Source: Ovis canadensis (lineage: Eukaryota > Chordata > Mammalia > Artiodactyla > Bovidae). Taken from it: DNA of 64,000 nucleotides. The notes below the pieces were generated by a model, which was not told the DNA's origin, ran no database searches, and worked only from the letters and a program-made list of their open reading frames with translations. Made by a program: the position numbers and the translations under genes. Positions 12,155 through 22,015 of this stretch are shown one piece after another. How positions within the stretch are numbered: the first letter of the stretch is position 1; each line of letters starts with the position of its first letter. The DNA is taken from positions 34,750,001 to 34,814,000 of the forward strand of contig NC_091256.1 in the NCBI RefSeq assembly GCF_042477335.2, in the 5' to 3' direction.

Positions 12155-14842
12155 AATGCGTGTATGTATGTGTGTATATATATTTGTTTATGGGCTTACC
12201 TTGTGGCTCAGCTGGTAAAGAATCCGCCTGCAATTTGGGAAACCTGGGTTCGATCTCTGGGTTGGGAAGATCCCCTGGAGAAAGGAAAGGCTACCCACTC
12301 CAGTATTCTGGCCTGGAGAATTCCAAGGACTGTGTATAGTCCATGGGCTTGCAAAGAGTCAGACACGACTGAGCGACTTTCACTTTCATGTATGTATATA
12401 TACTGTAATTAATACAACCTCCATATTTATGTGTTTATATGTATGTATGTATACTTGTGTACATGTGTACAGATAGATAGGTATATAGATGTATGTGCGT
12501 GCCCAGTCGTGTCTGATTCTGCAGTCCTGTGATCTGTAGTCCGCCAGGCTCCTCTGTCCATGGAAAATTCTCCATGCAGGAATGCTGGAGTGGCTAACCA
12601 TTTTCTACTCCAGGTGGTATCAGTTCAGTTCAGTTCAGTCGGTCAGTTGTGTCCAACTCTTTGAGACCCCACGGACTGCAGCATGTCAGGCCTCCCTGTC
12701 CATCACCAACTCCCAAATATGAATGGCCAAAAAAATGATACATGCAAAAGAAAAAAGAAACACAAGCTGACTCCTGTCATAATCATTCCACTCAGTTTGA
12801 CTCTTCAGTTCAGTTCAGTCGCTCAGTTGTGTTAAACTTGGCGACCCCATGGACTGTAACACCCCAGGCTTCCCTGTCCATCACCAACTCCCAGAGTTTA
12901 CTCAGACTCATGTCCGTTGAGTCAGTGATGCCATCCAACCATCTCATCTTCTGTCGTCCCCTTCTCCTCTGGCCTTCAATCTTTGCCAGCATCAGGGTCT
13001 TTTCCAGTGAGTCTGTTCTTTGCATTGGGTGACCAAAGTATTCGAGTTTCAGCTTCAGCATCAGTCCTTCCAATGAATATTCAGGACTGATCTCCTTTAG
13101 GATGGACTGGTTGGATCTCCTTGCTGTCCGAGGGACTCTCAAGACTCTTCTCCAACACCACAGTTCAAAAGCATCGATTCTTCGGCGCTCATCTTTCTTT
13201 ATAGTCCAACTCTCACATCCATACACGACTACTAGAAAAACCATAGCTTTGACTAGACAGACCTATACCAAGTGGTATAGACATGGGGTTAGTTAAAAGC
13301 TGGGTGGTTAAAAGCCCTGCTTCAGAATAAGAAAAGTTTTCAAACCTAGCCACTGTGACCCTGAAAATATTTTGTAAACTTTCTCTGCCTCTGTAGCTTT
13401 GTGTAAAAATGGGACCATATTAATTCCTCCCCCAGTCATGAGGTTTGAAGGAAATCCCAAGGCAGACATTGGCTAGACCTACCACGATTTAAGATCGGTA
13501 AAACAGGCAGGGCAATTGGCTGAGGCTGGTCAGGACCAGCGGTGGTGCTGAATGGGTGCATCTTAGAACCGACTTCTCTTGGGCCATGTTCCACTCATCA
13601 AAGAACCCTCAGATTGTAACTTGGCTTCCATTGCAGCTTAACAACAGGAAAGAGTGGGCAGTCATGCAGGCTTTCCACTTCTCATTATACATCATTAACT
13701 GGACCTGGAGTTGCTTGATGGTTCTCATGGCAACCTGGCCCCTGGAGAAGATGCATTTTGTTGTGCTGACAGAGGCAGGCTTCTGAGGCCCAGTCAAGAA
13801 CTGTGTCCTGGAACTTCCTTGTCCGTCCAGTGGTTAACACCCCATGCTTCCAGTGCAGGGGGTGAGGGCTTGATCCCTGGTTGGGGAACTAAGATTTTAT
13901 GTGCTGTGTGATGCAGCCAAAAAAAAAAAAACAAAACTCTGCATCCCACACCCTCCTTCCTTTGAGTCCTTTCTGGGGTACTTTGTAGCATCCTCTTGTA
14001 CTCTGTTCTTCTGCTAGCTTCATAGGACCAGCCGAATAAGGCTGGAATAAGGCTGGATGGAGCCTTAATTTAAAAGACACTGTCTCCTTTTCTCCTAGGA
14101 CACTTGGGATGAACTTCTCATTGGCAATGTAGAAATGAAAAAGATTTTGGCTTGCCCCAGGTAAGGAGTCTTGTGAGACTGGACCTCTGGGGTGTGGCAG
14201 GGTCACCAGTTCTTAACTGTCCTCTGACCCTTCGTTATTGTGTTACAGGTGCATTATGACCACAGTGGACCCAGATACTGGAGTGATTGACAGGAAGGAG
14301 CCACTCGAAACCCTGAAGAGGTAGAACGTCAATGTGTCTGGTGTATTTTATATTATCCCCAGCCTCGAACCACTTGTGGCTACAGGTGCCCTGTCTGGGC
14401 ACCTTCGTGCCTTCTGGTTCTTTGTGTCTGTTATTAATGTCAGTGAGTATTTGTTGCCTCCTTTTTTTTTTCCTGGATGACTCTTGTAGAGTTTTGGATA
14501 AATGTTCAATTGTATGATTCCACACTTTGAAATTTTCATCTCTCTGACTTCAGTTTTTAATAAGCTTTACACATCTATTTCCAAATTAAGACCTTGTTTG
14601 CAACTCTCATTTATTAGAATCAGTAGCAGGAGGATGAGAATAATTGAGTTGTATAATGAAATAGTTGAAAAGGGGAATGAAATGAGTTGTCTGAGTTTGT
14701 TTATTCAAGAGCTTCTTTTGAGTTAGGGTGTTTTGTTACTTATAGAATTTTGGCCGACTTTTGTTCTCAATATAGCATGTGTTTTTAAACTTAAATTAAC
14801 TTTTTCTGGAAGTTGTATCTGTTCTGTTTCCCTTTCCTCTGG

Positions 14843-14880
<38 letters not shown>

Positions 14881-15560
14881 CTAATGGATTTAAGTTCCAG
14901 AGGAGATTACTTCTTAAAGCCTTCAGATTGGCAATTCTATTTTGTTTTTTATTTTTTAAGACCCAGTGAAATGATTATTTTCTCTTTAGACAAGCCTTAA
15001 AAAAAATTAAGCTCAGTAACAGCCCAGCCCACCTGCCAACAGCACCTCTGCTTCAGTTTTATCAAAGACCCCAGGTCTGGACTTATAACCGTGGAGGGGC
15101 AGAAAGCCTGGAGTTCGGGGCGGGTCCACTGTGAGACTGCATGAGCACTGATTTCCCATGTTTGTGCACATGCAAACACAGTATTTTAAGTGACACGTAC
15201 AAGTTTTTCATTGGGACTTCAAACCAAAGCCATAGAAAAATTGTTTAGACTCTCAGGATATTCTAGAAAAACCAGGTTTATTTGAAGTTTGACTTACCCA
15301 GACTTCTCTGTCCACATTTCAGAAAAGGTTTGCTAGTTATTTATAGAGAAGCTGAGCATGAAAGCTGAATTCCATTGAGAGCACCTAGATTATTCCCTTC
15401 TTGTGCCTGAGGGTGAATTTTTGCTTCTTTCAGTTACCGCCTGTGTGATCCTTCTGAGAAGTCAATTTACAAGTCGTCCCCACTGTTTGGAATCTATTAT
15501 TCGGTGGAAAAAATTGGAAGCCTGAAAGTTGGTGACCCCGTGTACCAGATGGTGCTGTGA
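3301..15560 (+). CDS. MTARC2: MTARC2, mitochondrial amidoxime-reducing component 2 (exons 3-7; 5' end outside window)
   Basis: mARC2 is a molybdenum-cofactor enzyme of the outer mitochondrial membrane. With cytochrome b5B and its NADH reductase it reduces N-hydroxylated compounds such as amidoximes and hydroxylamines. Coding exons are 3301-3463, 4833-4973, 14099-14160, 14249-14320 and 15434-15560, joined in frame by GT-AG introns. The spliced part encodes about 188 residues: the end of the MOSC N-terminal beta-barrel region and the MOSC domain. Exon 6 opens with the cysteine codon equivalent to human mARC1 Cys273, followed by a TTVDPDTG motif. The C terminus ([16 protein letters not shown], then GDPVYQMVL) is the MTARC2 type rather than MTARC1; as I recall human MTARC2, which ends in RMV, the ruminant protein has one extra Leu. 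If exons 1-2 match MTARC1 in length the whole protein is about 336 residues. No frameshift or premature stop is seen. Confidence 0.95.
3541..3813 (+). mobile_element. BovB 3' fragment, sense
   Basis: Starts gaagaactgatgctgaagtt and ends in the tgagctactgaactgaactg terminus. It lies 77 bp after the MTARC2 exon 3 donor. Confidence 0.88.
3905..4402 (-). mobile_element. Two truncated Bov-A units
   Basis: 3905-3990 is a partial Bov-tA (cagtcgtgcccgactctctg) and 4266-4402 is half a Bov-A2 beginning with a CTG run. About 275 bp of unique sequence separates them. Confidence 0.8.
4833..4973 (+). CDS. MTARC2: MTARC2 coding exon 4
   Basis: 141 nt, 47 complete codons, phase 0 at both ends. It encodes [20 protein letters not shown] and, further on, [16 protein letters not shown]. 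The acceptor is ccttggtgcag and the donor gag|gtaagc. It is equal in length to MTARC1 exon 4. It carries Ser after the GC pair where, from memory, the human paralogues have Asp. Confidence 0.95.
5219..5425 (+). mobile_element. Bov-tA SINE
   Basis: Head gactttccttgtgggtcagt, middle gaagatcccctggagaaaaa, and end tgcaaagagtcagattgagc. Confidence 0.87.
5885..6085 (-). repeat. MIR remnant
   Basis: Reverse-MIR wording with diverged core: tgtactattttctccttttt, agtggctttggattagaacc. Confidence 0.5.
6900..7081 (-). mobile_element. CHR-type SINE
   Basis: Ends in cttaaccactagactaccag|ggaagtgcc, the complement of the SINE head, and begins with a T-run. Confidence 0.82.
8675..8908 (+). mobile_element. 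CHR-type SINE
   Basis: Starts gggacttccctagtggtcca and runs through ggttggggaactaagatcct to an A/AAT-rich tail. Confidence 0.87.
9503..9850 (-). mobile_element. Bov-A2 SINE with tRNA-related end
   Basis: Starts with a (CTG)n run (9503-9527), has two Bov-A units (tccaactctgtgcgacccca; gtccgacttcgagacccca) separated by atgaaagtgaaaagtgagag, and ends with gagtcacctgggaagc. Confidence 0.87.
10645..10890 (+). mobile_element. Bov-tA SINE with (CA)n tail
   Basis: Runs from the diverged head to tcggacatgactgagcgact, followed by a short CA microsatellite (about 10874-10890). Confidence 0.87.
11360..11482 (-). mobile_element. Truncated Bov-A2 SINE with 9-bp target duplication
   Basis: GCATTTGCT occurs at 11351-11359 and again at 11483-11491, flanking a single Bov-A unit that starts with CTG repeats. 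Confidence 0.85.
12119..12182. repeat. (TG)n microsatellite
   Basis: About fifteen TG units, then an imperfect TGTA/TA-rich continuation, just before a Bov-tA SINE. Confidence 0.92.
12186..12386 (+). mobile_element. Bov-tA SINE
   Basis: Head gggcttaccttgtggctcag and terminus gacacgactgagcgacttt. Confidence 0.88.
12497..12715 (-). mobile_element. Truncated Bov-tA followed by short BovB 3' fragment
   Basis: 12497-12612 is a partial Bov-tA; 12618-12715 is a BovB 3' end that stops at catcaccaactccc. Confidence 0.82.
12804..13265 (-). mobile_element. BovB 3' fragment
   Basis: Minus-strand translation contains [20 protein letters not shown], the C-terminal part of BovB reverse transcriptase. Its left end abuts an 85-bp segment that also flanks the BovB at 27.55 kb. 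Confidence 0.9.
13300..13470 (+). repeat. MIR-like remnant
   Basis: Decayed MIR order: tgactctgaaaat-like core, then tctgcctctgtagctttgtg and aaaaatgggaccatattaat. Confidence 0.45.
13813..13933 (+). mobile_element. CHR-type SINE with A-tail
   Basis: Contains gtccagtggttaacacccc and tggttggggaactaagattt and ends in an uninterrupted A-run at about 13920-13931, 165 bp before MTARC2 exon 5. Confidence 0.85.
14099..14160 (+). CDS. MTARC2: MTARC2 coding exon 5
   Basis: 62 nt, starting in phase 0 after ttttctcctag and ending with 'AG' of a split Arg codon before gtaagg. It encodes [20 protein letters not shown]. The conserved WDELLIG core is intact here, unlike in the neighbouring MTARC1. Confidence 0.95.
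14161..14248 (+). other. MTARC2: MTARC2 intron 5 (88 bp)
   Basis: A very short GT-AG intron (gtaagg...tgttacag). Its counterpart in MTARC1 is 90 bp. It separates exon 5 from the exon that opens with the catalytic cysteine codon. Confidence 0.92.
14249..14320 (+). CDS. MTARC2: MTARC2 coding exon 6
   Basis: 72 nt: one base completing Arg, 23 codons, then 'AG' of a split Ser codon. It encodes [20 protein letters not shown] and the following TLK. The first Cys aligns with the Mo-ligand cysteine of the family. The donor is gtagaa, a weaker form than the gtaaga of MTARC1 exon 6. Confidence 0.94.
14321..15433 (+). other. MTARC2: MTARC2 intron 6
   Basis: 1.1 kb, AT-rich, with a (GT)n microsatellite at about 14846-14878. 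No other element is recognised. The acceptor is tgcttctttcag. Confidence 0.88.
14846..14878. repeat. (GT)n microsatellite
   Basis: Sixteen uninterrupted GT units in MTARC2 intron 6. Confidence 0.93.
15434..15560 (+). CDS. MTARC2: MTARC2 coding exon 7 and stop
   Basis: 127 nt to the TGA at 15558-15560. It encodes (S)[18 protein letters not shown] and continues to a GDPVYQMVL end. Twelve bases after the stop, CAG|gtaaag at 15572/15573 looks like a good splice donor, so the 3' UTR may be spliced. Confidence 0.94.
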
Positions 15561-16098
15561 CAGAACCACCAGGTAAAGGGCAGTCTTTGCTTCTGGAGTG
15601 CAGTGCCTTCGAGCCAGGGCCACATTTTCTTGTATGGAGATGTTTTTCTGTTCTGCTGCTATAACTCCTGGGAGAACGAGCAGTTTCTGTTCTTATCTGT
15701 GGAGCTGGAAAATGCCCTTTATTTATTTGTTTTGAACAAATGTTCTTTTTAAAAATATTTATTTATTTGGCTGTACCAGATCTTAGTTGCAGCCTGCAGG
15801 ATCTTTAGTTGTGGCATGTGGGAATTAGTTCCCTGACCAGGGATTGATGTATCTTGGATTTGATCAAGTATAGTAAATACTACAGAAAAGCTTGTGAAAT
15901 TCCCAAGTTCTTACCATTTCTAAAAGCATCTGGGGAAAGTGGGCTCAAGCCTGAGTTATCTAACTTGACCTGATTCTGTGTCCCTGCTGGTCAGGCCACC
16001 ATTGACTGGACCCGGATTGATGTCTGAGCCAACATCTTTCACATGTTGTCTGCATTTGATGAAACCAATGGTTTCAGAGGTACCTTAGCAAACAGGGG
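15561..16098 (+). other. MTARC2: Probable MTARC2 3' UTR and flank
   Basis: No AATAAA hexamer is visible in this stretch. It contains a short antisense CHR-type SINE (about 15742-15850). A possible acceptor (tccctgctggtcag) ends at 15994. The interval stops abruptly at the BovB target-site duplication, so the native 3' end of MTARC2 may have been displaced or altered by that insertion. Confidence 0.5.
15742..15850 (-). mobile_element. CHR-type SINE fragment in MTARC2 3' region
   Basis: Contains aaaaatatttatttatttgg and ttagttccctgaccagggat, the complement of this SINE family. Confidence 0.65.
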
Positions 16099-19000
16099 TC
16101 CACTGTATTCAGTTCAGTTCAGTCACTCAGTCGTGTCCAACTCTTTGCAACCCCATGGACTGCAGCACGCCAGGCTTTCCTGTCCATCACAAACACCTGG
16201 ACTTGGCTCAAACTCATGTCCATTGAGTCAGTGATGCCATCCAACCATCTCATCCTCTGTTGTCCCCTTCTCCCTCCTGCCTTCAGTCTTTCCCAGCATC
16301 AGGGTCTTTTCAAATGAGTCAGTTCTTTGCATCAGGTGGCCAAAGTATTGGAGTTTCAGCTTCAGCATCAGTCTTTCCAATGAATATTCAGGACTAATTT
16401 CCTTTAAGATGGACTGGTTGGATCTCCTTGCAGTCCAAGGGACTCTCAAAAGCCTTCTCCAGCAAAAGAACCAAATCTTCGGCACTCAGCTTTCTTTATG
16501 GTCCAACTTTCACATCCATACATGACTACTGGAAAAACCATAGCTTTGACTAGACGGACCTTGTTGGCAAAGGAGTATCTCTGCTTTCTAATATGCTGTC
16601 TAGGTTTGTCATAGCTTTTCTTCCAAGGATCAAGCGTCATTTAATTTCATGGCTGCAGTCACCGTCTGCAGTGATTTTGGAGCCCAAAAAAATAAAGTCT
16701 GTCACTGTTTTCGTTGTTTACCTATTTGCCATGAAGTGATGGGACCAGATGCCATGATCTTAGTTTTTTGAATGTTGAGTTTTAAGCCAGCTTTTTTTAC
16801 TCTCCTCTTTCACTTTCATCAAGAGGACCTTTAGTTCCTGTTCGCTTTCTGCCCTAAGGGTGGTGTCATGTGCATATCTGAGGTTAGTAATATTTCTCCT
16901 GGCCATCTTGATTCCAGCTTGGGCTTCATCCAGTCTAACATTTTGCATGATGTACTCTGCATATAAGTTAAATAAGCAAGGTGAAAATACACAGCCTGAT
17001 GTACTTCTTTCCCAATTTGAAACCAGTCCACTGTTCCATGTCAGGTTCTAACTGTTGCTTCTTGACCTGCATACAGATTTCTCAGGAGGCAAATAAGGTG
17101 GCCTGGTATTCCCATCTCTTGAAGAACTTTCCGCAGTTTGTTGTGATCCACACAGTCAAAGGCTTTGGCATAGTCGATAAAGCAGAAGTAGATGTATTTC
17201 TGTAATTCTCTTGCTTGTTCTATGATCCAGTGGATGTTAGCAATTTGATCTCTGGTTCCTCTACCTTTTCTAAATCCAGCTTGAACATGTGGAAGTTCAC
17301 GGTTCATGTACTGTTGAAGCCTGGCTCAGAGAATTTTGAGCATTACTTTGCTGGCATGTGAGATGAGTGCAACTGAGCGGCAGTTTGAGCATTCTTTGGC
17401 ATTGCCTTTCTTTGGGATTGAAATGAAAACTGACCTTTTCTAGTCCTGTGGCCACTGCTGAGTTTTCCAAATTTGCTGGCATATTGAGTGCAGCACTTTC
17501 GCAGTATCATCTTTTAGGATTTGTAATAGCTCAGCTAGAATTCCATCACCTCCACTAGCTTTGTTTTTAGTGATGGTAAGGCCCAGTTGACTTCACACTG
17601 CAGGATGTCTGGCTCTAGGTGAGTGATCACACCATCGTGATTATCTGGGTCATGAAGATCTTTTTTGTGTAGTTCTTCTCTGTATTCTTGCCACCTCTTT
17701 TTAATATTTGACTTCCCTAGTGGCTCAGACGGTAAAGAGGCCACCTGCAATGTGGAAGACCTGGGTTTGATCCCTGGGTTGGGAAGATCCCCTGGAGGAG
17801 GAAATGGCAACCTATTCCAGTATTCTTGCCTGGAGAATCCCACGGATAGAGGAACCTGTGGGCTGCAGTGCATGGGGTCACAAAGAGTTTTGGACATGAC
17901 TGAGCGACTAAGTACAGCACACTTCTTAGTATCTTCTGCTTCTGTTAGGCCCATACTGTTTCTCTCCTTTATTGTGCCCACCTTTGCATGAAATGTTCCC
18001 TTGGTGTCTCTAATTTTCTTGAAGAGATCTCGAGTCTTTCCAATTCTGTTGTTTTCCTCTATTTCTTTGCATTGGTCACTGAGGAAGGCGTTCTTATATC
18101 TCCTTGCTATTCTTTGGAACTCTGCATTCAGATGGTATATCTTTCCTTTTCTCCTTTGCGCTTCGCTTCTCTTCTTTTCTCAGCTATTGGTAAGGCCTCC
18201 TCAGACAACCATTTTGCCTTTTTGCATTTCTTCTTGGGGATGGTTTTGATCACAGCTTCCTATACAATGTTAAAACCTCTGTCCATAGTTCTTCAGACAT
18301 TCTATCTATCAGATCTAATCCCTTGAACCTATTTTTCATTGCCACTGTATAATCATAAAAGATTTGATTTAGGTCATACCTGAATGGTCTAGTGGTTTTC
18401 TCTACTTTCTTCAATTCAAGTCTGAGTTTTGCAATAAGGAGTTCATGATATGAGCCACAGTCAGCTCCCAGTCTTGTTTTTGCTGACTGTATAGAGTGTC
18501 TCTTTGTATCTTTGGCTGCAAAGAATATAATCAATCTGATTTCGGTGTTGACCATCTGGTGATGTCCATGTGTAGAGTCTTCTCTTGTGTTGTTGGAAGA
18601 GGGTGTTTGCTATGACCAGTGCATTCTCTTGGCAGAACTCTATTAGCCTTGGCCCTGCTTCATTCTGTATTCCAAGGCCAAATTTGCCTGCTACTCCAGG
18701 TATCTCTTGACTTTCTACTTTTCCTTTCCAGTCCCCTGTGATGAAAAGGTCATCTTTTTTTGGTGTTAGTTCTAGAAGGTCTTGAAGGTCTTCAATGAAC
18801 CGTCAACTTCAGTTTCTTCAGCATTAGTGGGTGGGGTATAGACTTGGATTGCTATGATATTGAATGGTTTGCTTGGAAACGAACAGAGATCATTCTTTAG
18901 TTTTTGAGATTGCACCCAAGTACTGAATTTCAGACTCTTGTTGACTATGAGGGCTACTCCATTTCTTCTTGCCCACAGTAGTAGATATAATGGTCATCTG

Positions 19001-19549
19001 AATTAAATTCACCCATTCCGGTCCATTTTAGGTCACTGATTCCTAAAATGTCAACGTTCACTCTTGTCATTTCCTGTTTGACCACTTCCAGTTTACCTTG
19101 ATTCATGGACCTAACAATCCAGGTTCCTATGCAATACTGTTCTTTATAGCATCAGGCTTTACTTCCATCACCAGTCACATCCACAGCTGGGTGTTGTTTT
19201 TGCTTTGGCTCCATCTCTTCATTCTTTCTGAAGTTATTTCTCCACTGATCTTCAGTAGCATAGCAGGTACCTACTGACCCAGCCAGCTCATCTTTTGTGT
19301 CATATCTTTTTGCCTTTTCATACTGTTCATGGGGCAAGAATACTAAAGTGGTTTGCCATTCCTTTCTCCAGTGGACCATGTTTTGTCAGAACTCTCCACC
19401 ATGACCTGTCCAGCTTGGGTGGCCCTACATGGCATGGCTCATTGTTTCATTGAGTTAGACAAGCCTGTGATCCAAGTGGTCCGTTTGGTTAGTTTTCTCT
19501 AATTTTGGTTTCCATTTTATCTGCCCTCTGGTGGATACTCCACTGTATT
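16099..19549 (-). mobile_element. Near-full-length BovB (RTE-clade) LINE, antisense to the genes
   Basis: A 3.4-kb element bounded by an 11-bp direct repeat, TCCACTGTATT, at 16099-16109 and 19539-19549. That repeat is a target-site duplication. The element's 3' end is on the left (CTGAACTGAACTGAA-type end on the minus strand). Reverse-transcriptase fragments read on the minus strand, including FIDYAKAFDCVDHNKL (17041-17307) and a YAHDTTL block (16760-16948); endonuclease-side frames lie at 18.2-19.4 kb. The coding sequence is broken by stops and frameshifts and is interrupted by a sense Bov-tA SINE. The catalytic YADD motif has become YAHD. The element cannot encode a working protein. Confidence 0.92.
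17703..17930 (+). mobile_element. Bov-tA SINE nested in the BovB
   Basis: Starts with the tRNA-like gacttccctagtggctcag head and runs through the Bov-A body (tattcttgcctggagaatcc) to gactgagcgacta. BovB sequence resumes after a short TTAATAT/TTAGTAT repeat, so this SINE inserted later than the LINE. Confidence 0.9.
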
Positions 19550-19816
19550 GCTCAGTCTCAAATCCCCTCAAAATCAGATCCTTTTGTGTTGCAGTGGTTG
19601 GAAGCAAGGAACACCCATGTTTTGCTCACACCCAGCTGTTTCCAGTTGTCTTCACTCCCAGGAGACCTTGTGTTAGTGAGCCTAAGATAACATGTTACCT
19701 TTTCCAGTCCTTGTAGGGTCTCCATAAGGTAGATGTGATAATCAGCATTTCAAAGGGCAATAAACAAAGACTCAGGTCAACTAAGAGGACACGTGAAGGC
19801 TGTTAAAGGTTTTTAA

Positions 19817-20012
19817 GGGAATTCCCTGATGGTCCAGTGGTTAAACATCTGCTGTGCAATGTAGGGGACTCGAGTTCTATCCCTGGTCAGGGAACTAAGA
19901 TCCCACAAGCTGCAGAGCTGAACTGAGCCCACGTGCCATAACTACAGAATCCGTGAGCTACACGGATGAAATATCCTGCCTGCCGCAACTAAAGCCTGAC
20001 AGCCAAATAAAT
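19817..20012 (+). mobile_element. CHR-type SINE
   Basis: Starts agggaattccctgatggtcc and ends agcctgacagccaaataaat. Confidence 0.87.
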
Positions 20013-20707
20013 ATGTTAACAAACGGTGCTTTTGGAAGGTCTTTCTGAGAACTGTGTGTGGGACGGACTGGAAGCGGGAAAGAGAGGAAAGGTCAGGCAG
20101 GTGTGACAGAATGTGGCTTAAGTGGGGTGGAGGCCACAGGCACAGAAGGCAGTGTGGAGAGCCCAGGTTGTCAGCATGCCACAGGTGCTGTTTGACCTTT
20201 GGTCCTAAGTTCCCTTTTAGCTTTTTCATCACCGCTCCCCTGCACAAACCCCGAGTGCTTCCTGATGGCTGTCTCCTGCTTCTTTGCTCTGAACATGCTT
20301 TCACTTCAAGAGGGTTAAGTGTCAGCCCCTCAGAGTCCCACCTGGGGAACATGGTATCTAGTCATCCCTACTGCCTACCCCTCAGTGGCACCAAGGGCTT
20401 CCTGTCTGGTGGGCATTTCTGTTGGGCTTTAAAAACAATAACCTTGCCCCTTTACTTTGATGGTGAGCCTACTATGGTTTCTGATTCTGGAGGGTCTTCT
20501 TTTTCCAACAGGTTGATTAAAGCCGTTAAAAAAATAGCTGTTACTACTTGCACAAGGGTTACTTGAGTTGGTTTTTTTGGTCCTTTTAAAATGCAATTAT
20601 ACAGAAGTTTATCTGTTCCATTATAAATGCAATTCATGATCATCACAGCAAATGTTGAAGACATCAGAAATGTAGAAGAAAGAATCGCCCAGTGTTACTG
20701 TTTGTAA

Positions 20708-20732
20708 ATTTTATTTTATTTTATTTTATTTT
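20708..20732. repeat. (TTTTA)n repeat
   Basis: About five TTTTA/ATTTT units, followed by an AT-rich tract to about 20845. Confidence 0.88.
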
Positions 20733-21357
20733 TGTCGTTTGTTTAAGGTAGCCATGATCTATATGATATATCATGATCTGTATGATAGAATCATATATAT
20801 CATATATAATGCAAGTATTTATTGTATATAATTTATATATACAAATGTGTATCTGTTGACTAAAGAAAAATGCACAGCCTAAAATTTGTGAGTGAAAACT
20901 TATTGGAGGATCTTACTGAGGGCTATAACCTGGGAGACAGCCTCTCAGATAGCTCTGAGGAACTGCTCCAAAGAGGTAAGGGAGGAGTCGGACACGTGGA
21001 GGAGTCAGTAATCCAAGGATTACTGCTAATCACAAAGAATAGAAACCTCAAGTTAATGATTTTAGTACTTTTCTATGTTTGAGAAGATTCAGGAATCTGA
21101 GTTCATTGAAATGATTCCTTAGATATGCATCGTAACTATCTAGGGCCAGTGTCTAAAGCACAGAATGCTCTTTTTCTCCATCCTGAATTGCCCTCAGGGC
21201 ACACCTTCCTTGGGCAGCTGCAAGGACTGATGGCTTGATTCTTGTAAAACTGGGTTGGTGGGCAACATTTTTTGTTTACTGAAAGGGCAGGCAGCATTTC
21301 CTGTCCACATACCGCATGTCACACATATACATGTATATCTATGAACTATGAGCTTAT

Positions 21358-21608
21358 AAGGAGAAGGCAATGGCACCCCACTCCAGTACTCTTGCCTGGA
21401 AAATCCCATGGACGGAGGAGCCTGGTGGGCTGCAGTCCATGGGGTTGCTAAGAGTCGGACACGACTGAGCTACTTCACTTTCACTTTTCACTTTCATGCA
21501 TTGGAGAAGGAAATGGCAACCCACTCCAGTGTTCTTGCCTGGAGAATCCCAGGGACAGGGGAGCCTGGTGGGCTGCCGTCTGTGGGGTCGCATAGAGTCA
21601 GCAGCATG
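21358..21608 (+). mobile_element. Bov-A2 SINE
   Basis: Two Bov-A units in sense orientation (ctccagtactcttgcctgga; ctccagtgttcttgcctgga). Flanking ATGAGCTTATAA/ATGAGCTTGTAA looks like a slightly decayed target duplication. Confidence 0.88.
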
Positions 21609-21795
21609 AGCTTGTAAACATGTATCTAGGAATTATAAACCATGTATCATAAGTACTTGCATAGTCCTCCAGCCTGTTCAAAGGTCATTTTTGATGGCTT
21701 CCAAATGTTACATGACACTTTGTAAAGACCGCTTTATGCTATTTGACACTCAGGCTATAATCCAATTTTGTTACCAGTAAAAGTCTAGTAGACAC

Positions 21796-22015
21796 AGTTG
21801 TGGCTTCCCAGGTGGTAAAGAATCCGCCTGCCAATGCAGGAGACACGAAGATGCGGGTTCAGTCCCTGGGTTGGGAAGATCCCCTGGAGAAGCGAATGGC
21901 AGCCCACTCCAGTATTCTTGTCTGGAGAATCCCATGGACTGAGGAGCCTGGTGGGCTACAGTCCCTAGGGTAGCAAAGACTCGGATAGGACTGAGTGACT
22001 GCGTACATACACACT
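21796..22015 (+). mobile_element. Bov-tA SINE
   Basis: Head gtggcttcccaggtggtaaa and terminus ggataggactgagtgactg. Confidence 0.88.

Larger units (their letters stand above)
4974..14098 (+). other. MTARC2: MTARC2 intron 4
   Basis: A 9.1-kb intron with no exon-like block that I recognise. It carries two sense Bov-tA SINEs, Bov-A2 copies, three CHR-type SINEs, two BovB fragments near 12.6-13.3 kb, MIR remnants and a (TG)n microsatellite. The part from about 7100 to 8670 looks unique and AT-rich, with no clear coding content. Confidence 0.85.
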
